22,352 bases of DNA from Acrasis kona (taxonomy: Eukaryota; Heterolobosea; Eutetramitea; Acrasida; Acrasidae): positions 1-22,352 of the forward strand of contig JAOPGA020001069.1 in NCBI GenBank assembly GCA_026419775.2. The letters run 5' to 3'. The translations under genes were made by a program, and so were the position numbers. Positions 18,711 through 22,352 of the stretch are shown here, piece after piece (positions within the stretch are counted from its first letter, which is position 1; each line of letters begins with the position of its first letter). The notes beneath the pieces were generated by a model. That model saw only the letters and a list, made by a program, of their open reading frames with translations, searched no databases and was not told the origin of the DNA.

Positions 18711-19169
18711 CGGAGTAGTGTAATANNAAGCCTTTCTTGCCATGTTTNTAATAATTTAAATAAAATTACTGTTCACATATTTTTATTATGTTAAAAATAA
18801 TTAAAAATAATTGATTATTATTAATATAATAATAAATATTTTTAATAATATAATATTCCCCGTATATAAAACTAGGACCTCAATTTTTTAATTACGGTAC
18901 AAATGTTGTACGCAAATAATTACAAATAATTAATTTATGTTTTAAAATAATTCTACCTTGTTCTATACTGCAATTAAAAATAAATAAAGACTAAAATGTG
19001 TCATTATATGTTAATAATATGAGGTAAATTAATTTAACTTACAATCTTAGGCTCTTTGCTTTTTAAAAACTGTGTAAGAATCCTTTTAAGAGGTTATAAA
19101 AAAGATCTACAGAGGCCAGATGCAGCCTTGTTTTTTAAAGGATTAACTCTAAATAGTTATAACTTTATC
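18711..19169. other. AT-rich spacer without genes
   Basis: It is dominated by ATTAATAATAAT-type low-complexity sequence between about 18780 and 18860, with single ambiguous bases near 18726 and 18748. No protein-like frame is present. Confidence 0.5.
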
Positions 19170-19335
19170 TTTTTTTTAAAACAAGGATAAGCCTAAAAGT
19201 TTATTGGTAAATTACAAAACCCCCGTCAATAGTTATTAATGAGTGTACCATACACTAAAATAATGAATACAAATCACTGAGAAAGTGATTGCTCATGTTC
19301 ACTATTTGCTTTGAAAATACATTAAGCGGTCAATG
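19170..19335 (-). mobile_element. LINE tail, copy B
   Basis: On the minus strand this 166-base copy of the LINE 3' end runs from CATTGACCGCTTAATG to a run of eight A. It is clearly related to 15765-15925 (shared CCCCCGTCAATAGTTATT, CCAATAAACTTT and GGCTTATCC, in either orientation). It keeps the hairpin at 19272-19290 with a compensatory change. It follows copy A head to tail. Confidence 0.75.
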
Positions 19336-19402
19336 TTTTTTTTAAAATAAAGATAAGCTTGAAAGTTTATTGGTAGTTATATAACACATTGAGCGGTCAA
19401 TG
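19336..19402 (-). mobile_element. LINE tail, copy A, internally shortened
   Basis: On the minus strand it begins at the same point as copy B (CATTGACCGCTCAATG), lacks about 100 internal bases including the hairpin, then has CTACCAATAAACTTTC and an A-rich tail that abuts copy B. Confidence 0.7.
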
Positions 19403-19640
19403 TTAATGTCAAGGACTTGTGGCCAATTATTTCTTCTTTTAGGCCTATGATAATATTGTCCAACTTTAGATTTTTTTCCTCAAGCCGCTTTATAAAATTG
19501 GATCTTTCTACTTTGGCTTTCTTAAATCTTTTGAAGTCACTGGCTTTGTCCCTTTCAAGCCACTTTATAGAATTGGATCTTTCTACTTCAGCTTTTTCAA
19601 ATCTTGCCTTCTCTTTATTTAGTTGTTTTCTCTATCCTTT
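19403..19640 (-). pseudogene. Coiled-coil coding stretch joined to LINE tail A
   Basis: Read on the minus strand, about 75 codons are open: KARFEKAEVERSNSIKWLER, then DKASDFKRFKKAKVERSNFI and KRLEEKNLKLDNIIIGLKEE, running directly into the LINE-derived TLTAQCVI and a stop. The protein is a charged coiled coil. The DNA contains an imperfect tandem duplication of about 70 bases (19484-19540 and 19553-19610, both with TTGGATCTTTCTAC). A stop upstream of 19640 limits the frame. It is probably a fragment of a coiled-coil gene fused to the LINE end. Whether the fusion arose by reverse-transcriptase template switching is inference. Confidence 0.45.
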
Positions 19641-19969
19641 TCAACTGACATATACAACAAAACAAACAAAAACGTGTAAATAAATAGGAAGTTGATTTTT
19701 AATAGTATTTTTAATCATTTTTGATTGTTCTAGACTATTGGAATGAGGTTCAATTTAATTTTTAAAGAACTTCTCATTGAACTACACTGGCGAGAAACTG
19801 AACACAATTAGTTAATTTTGATGTATTCAATAATTTAACTCACTCAAAGCCAAAATACACACAAGAATACTTATTACCCCATTGGTTTAATACTTTTCCA
19901 AATTTGGTTAAACAAAATAAAAATAATTTAATTGAACTTGAAGGAGTCTTTCTATTTAACAAAATGAAT
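19641..19969. other. AT-rich spacer, nothing recognised
   Basis: No protein-like frame, repeat or splice-supported exon is seen in these 330 bases. Confidence 0.4.
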
Positions 19970-20013
19970 ACATTTTTTTTTTGTNAAAACAGGGATAAGC
20001 CTGATAGTTCAGA
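19970..20013 (-). mobile_element. Very short LINE tail fragment
   Basis: A T-run followed by AAAACAGGGATAAGCCTGA matches the last bases of the LINE at 15900-15920 in reverse. Only about 25 LINE bases plus the tail remain, at the edge of gypsy fossil 2. No target duplication could be recognised, and one base is ambiguous (19985). Confidence 0.55.
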
Positions 20014-21182
20014 CTCATTTCAGATATCGGCTTGTATAGGAATGTTGTGTTCAGAGGATTGACAAACATGGTAACAACTAATCTTTGAAACTTTAAAAGA
20101 GTATCTGGCAATGTTCCTCTCGTTATCTTCTGGATCTCGTTTAAGAACTGAAGTGGTAAACTTTTATAAAAAGTGGTGACTGAGTCATTTTCAGATATCT
20201 TGACAAAACGGAGTGCGAAGTTAAATCTGTTTATGTACGGAACAACTGCTTCTTTATCTAGATTAGGTTGTATTTTATATAACCTTTCGATAAAGTGTGT
20301 TGGAGTGCAAGTTGGGTCCAATATTTTATGTAACAACGGTATTACCGATGCCCGTGGTTGATTGTAAATCTGCCCTTTGTTTGATGTGAGAGAGCGGAAG
20401 TGATTCTCGTTCAAAGCTCTCAATAGATAATAATAGATGGCTCATTTGTTCACAGCGCATCTAGTAAAAAAAGTGTCCAATTCTTTGATGAATTGGATGA
20501 TCTTGAATGAAGAGACTTTTCCTTTAACAAATGTATCCCACTTGGGTGCTGATTCGTCCTTCAACAAGGATGAGGCGTATTTGACTGTCTTCTCGTCTGT
20601 TGTTCTTTCTTCTTTGGGGTCAGTGATGGCTCGTGTTGAAACGGTGACATCTGTATCACTCACTGACGTATGAGCCCCTAATGGGTCATATATGATGGGT
20701 ACCCTCCCACTATTGTCCGGCAGAGTACTATTGAGAGTAGTGTTGAAACTAACTCTTGACTTGTTAATGTCAGCCTCTTTCTGTGAATCGGTTCGAGTGC
20801 TGCTATTATTGTTTGCCTCCTTTCCTTTGACTTGATTATGGTCTATTGTTCGACACTTATCGGCAAATTGAAGCAATTTAGATATTGAAGGAAGCTTTAC
20901 TTTCTCTTCCTTTAAAGATTCACGAATTTCTTCATCTTTCAAAAGAGAAAATCCGTAGGGGGTGAATTTGTTTTCGGTCATTACTTTTATGGCGTGTTCA
21001 TCTTTCACCACTTGATTCCAAAAATCAAATTCTTCAATCGTTTGAATGTTGTACGTCTCCAATTGTGATATTTGAATTGGACCATCCTCACCATCTTGAA
21101 GAAACTCTCCTGGAGAATTAGGATCTTGATTAACTGGTGGAATGTATCGCGGAGGTGTTTCTAAAAGGTTCTGGTTCGACAT
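20014..21182 (-). pseudogene. gag region of fossil 2
   Basis: The N-terminal part is acidic and proline-containing (ETPPRYIPPVNQDPNSPGEF), with a helical middle. The later part has a capsid-like segment (FIERLYKIQPNLDKEAVVPY, then RFNFALRFVKISENDSVTTF) of the kind seen in Retrotrans_gag proteins. Gag identity rests on this pattern and on the LTR next to it. It is part of a broken element. Confidence 0.6.
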
Positions 21183-21218
21183 TTTGATAGCGAATGGGTT
21201 ATGAGTTCAAAGAAAAAA

Positions 21219-21407
21219 TGTAGAATAATTTCCTTGGGTAAGAAGATGAAGTAACAGAATAATTGACTGATAACCTATTCTTTATTTCAACAACAATTGT
21301 TTCACACAAATCTCACTTCCTTTAATACTCACGGTAACTGTTGTGCTAAATGTTATTAGGAAAGTGTAAATACCTATTTTATCTTGATTGTAACATTCGT
21401 TACAACA
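21219..21407 (-). repeat. LTR of Ty3/gypsy fossil 2
   Basis: Read on the minus strand, the 189 bases start TGTTGTAACGAATGTTACAA and end TTATTCTACA, giving TG...CA termini. An AATAAAG signal lies inside (near 21280). It is followed by the leader and gag start. No second LTR is in the window. Confidence 0.55.
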
Positions 21408-21459
21408 AACAGGAAGAGGGAGGGCGCAAACAAACAAAGTAAAAAGAGGATTTTAAATG

Positions 21460-21485
21460 TAAAGCAATTTTAGGATAAAGGAGAC
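21460..21485 (+). repeat. Left inverted repeat of the TTAA element
   Basis: TAAAGCAATTTTAGGATAAA at its start, pairing with 21978-22003 in reverse complement. A GGAGACATTTT word is repeated just inside it. Confidence 0.6.
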
Positions 21486-21544
21486 ATTTTCGTCAAAAGG
21501 AGACATTTTTAGAAAGATAAATAAAGACTCAAGTTTTATTAAAA

Positions 21545-21880
21545 TCAACTACCTATATCATCATCACTGTCAATATTGACATTACTCAAACTTGTAAAAA
21601 GCTCATTTAACCGTATATTGCATAATATATGTCGCTGTGATCTTGGTTTTGGCCACTTGAGTACAAAATCTCCATTCTTGATGCTAACATCAGCAAGAAG
21701 CACTTCAACACGTCGACCTCCTCCTTTACAATCTAAAATTCTACCCATCTGAACATACGGCTCCTTGTCTGATAGAGGAACATAAATATCATCCTTCTCT
21801 ACTACACCATTTACTCTTAATGGTTCTTTTTCTTGGATAATACCTATCACTGGCGCTCTATTTACAGCTACTAGGCGGGT
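21545..21880 (-). CDS. Hypothetical ORF inside the TTAA element
   Basis: The frame is open from about 21880 (RLVAVNRAPVIGIIQEKEPL) without an upstream ATG and ends at 21545 with an acidic tail (NIDSDDDIGS). A CGCCTAG just upstream could be a splice acceptor, so this may be a last exon. The middle looks like a small beta-rich domain (KEPYVQMGRILDCKGGGRRV, then EVLLADVSIKNGDFVLKW). The G-R-I-x-D pattern recalls chromatin-type beta barrels, but the match is weak and I do not name it. The uninterrupted frame across almost the whole 551-base element suggests captured or element-borne coding sequence, not noise. Confidence 0.4.
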   Translation of the reverse strand, partial: TRLVAVNRAPVIGIIQEKEPLRVNGVVEKDDIYVPLSDKEPYVQMGRILDCKGGGRRVEVLLADVSIKNGDFVLKWPKPRSQRHILCNIRLNELFTSLSNVNIDSDDDIGS

Positions 21881-21977
21881 TTAAAGAGTTGAGATAGCTC
21901 TTCTTCAACTGGTCACAACTCTACGAAACCATTTTGTTCTAAATTTATGATTTCGGTAAAAGGAGGTATTTTTAGAA

Positions 21978-22003
21978 GTCACCTTTATCCTGAAATCGCT
22001 TTA
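21978..22003 (-). repeat. Right inverted repeat of the TTAA element
   Basis: Reverse complement TAAAGCGATTTCAGGATAAA at its start, with a few substitutions against the left repeat. Confidence 0.6.
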
Positions 22004-22019
22004 TGTATTAATTTTGCAG

Positions 22020-22326
22020 AAACGCAAACATTACAACTCAAGTGATTATGAGCCAGAAGCAAATTCCGATAGTGATTTAGAGGTGGAACCGGGATAGGGA
22101 AGATGTACCAATAATTGAAGAAGGTCCCAAAAAAAATGACAAGGAAGAGAACAAAAAAGTGCTGATGGATAGACTTTATTGTAGTGCTCGGTGCAAAGTT
22201 TGGTGTAACAAATGTGTCTATTCAAAAAATGGGGAAAACTGCAATCCAAATTATTGTAAATGTTCTGGATGCAAAAATCAGGAAGGAGATGACCATACAA
22301 CGAGCATTTCCGCTCATATAAACTGA
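22020..22326 (+). pseudogene. Exon with a CXC-type cysteine cluster
   Basis: An acceptor, TTTTGCAG, ends at 22019, only eight bases beyond the TTAA of the neighbouring element. The frame begins KRKHYNSSDYEPEANSDSDL and reaches a stop at 22095. Coding continues one base out of frame (DREDVPIIEEGPKKNDKEEN) to a TGA at 22324. The C-terminal part has cysteines spaced C-x3-C-x3-C-x2-C-x8-C-x4-C-x-C-x2-C and ends with NPNYCKCSGCKNQ. This resembles one half of a tesmin/TSO1-like CXC domain, a zinc-binding DNA-contact module, also seen at the ends of some transposon proteins. One frame change makes it a pseudogene, or there is a sequencing error. Confidence 0.45.
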
Positions 22327-22352
22327 TGTTTTCAAAAGTAAAATTTACTAAA
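22324..22352 (+). repeat. 29-base repeat shared with 2611-2639
   Basis: TGATGTTTTCAAAAGTAAAA and the next nine bases are identical to 2611-2639. The match runs into the window end, so the true repeat is longer. The sequence before it differs. Confidence 0.8.

Larger units (their letters stand above)
20014..21407 (-). mobile_element. Ty3/gypsy fossil 2: gag remnant with one LTR
   Basis: On the minus strand an LTR (21219-21407) is followed by a short leader and a gag frame starting Met-Ser-Asn at 21182. No pol region is visible. The left limit of the remnant coincides with a short LINE tail. It is broken, with few interruptions in what is left, so its remains look younger or less eroded than fossil 1. 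The leader and LTR end (CTACATTTTTT) resemble those of fossil 1, suggesting related lineages. Confidence 0.65.
21457..22007 (-). mobile_element. Short TTAA-flanked element with inverted ends
   Basis: The 551-base element has TTAA on both sides (21453-21456, 22008-22011). Its inverted repeats (21460-21485 and 21978-22003) match at 22 or more of 26 positions (TAAAGC, then TTTAGGATAAAGG on the left). TTAA targets are used by piggyBac and Kolobok elements. No transposase is encoded, so it would be non-autonomous. It carries an ORF on the minus strand. Confidence 0.6.

Noticed and set aside
21183-21218. Possible tRNA-derived primer site (AACTCATAACCC) after the LTR
   Set aside because: It has the same sense as the initiator tRNA anticodon region, not its complement, so it cannot serve as a primer-binding site.
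1-22352. tRNA or rRNA genes
   Set aside because: I looked for TTCGA-type B-box words (for example near 16845 and 20790) and found no cloverleaf-forming context.

Overview
This AT-rich eukaryotic window is mostly transposable-element (TE) sequence. It has two genes with short GT-AG introns and no bacterial-style gene packing. At least eight TE-derived units are recognisable: a single-ORF IS4/IS5-type DNA transposon that looks complete, a BED-finger hAT transposon, a piggyBac-derived gene, two Ty3/gypsy fossils, several 5'-truncated non-LTR (LINE) copies, and a short TTAA-flanked element. This mixture, with AT-rich spacers and 190-412 base introns, fits an early-diverging (Mucoromycota-type) fungus. 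A protist or invertebrate cannot be excluded, because there is no rRNA, tRNA or housekeeping gene to anchor the assignment.

Layout. 1-1084: the 3' part of an unrecognised spliced gene. 1146-2040 (minus): an unrecognised decayed gene. 2259-4793 (plus): an unrecognised decayed reading frame split by the complete DNA transposon at 2810-4643. 5569-5796: a small ORF. 5887-8872: a hAT element with a broken transposase on the minus strand and four copies of a 55-base unit that contains the transposase start codon. 8873-9300: very AT-rich. 9303-9733: a much more GC-rich coding fragment. 11057-12074 (minus): a two-exon gene joining a C2H2 zinc finger to the N-terminal part of a piggyBac transposase. 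13090-13367: a probable last exon. 13929-14032: three palindromic repeats. 14109 to about 18000 (minus): Ty3/gypsy fossil 1, with a LINE tail inserted at 15594-15925 and flanked by a perfect 16-base target duplication. 18122-18710: an unknown proline-rich coding region. 19170-19640: tandem LINE tails joined to a coiled-coil coding stretch. 19970-21407 (minus): Ty3/gypsy fossil 2, with gag and an LTR. 21457-22007: the TTAA element. 22020-22326: a cysteine-rich (CXC-like) coding exon.

No operon or pathway is present. What links the features is nesting: a DNA transposon sits inside a coding frame, LINE tails sit inside or beside gypsy remains, and duplicated hAT ends sit beside one another. The observations I rate highest are the 55-base repeat that doubles as the hAT transposase N-terminus, the zinc finger-piggyBac exon combination, the long-TIR DNA transposon with one uninterrupted transposase ORF, and a hairpin in the LINE 3' region that shows a compensatory base-pair change between two copies. 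Nine single-base ambiguities (n) are scattered through the window, four of them between 18550 and 18748.
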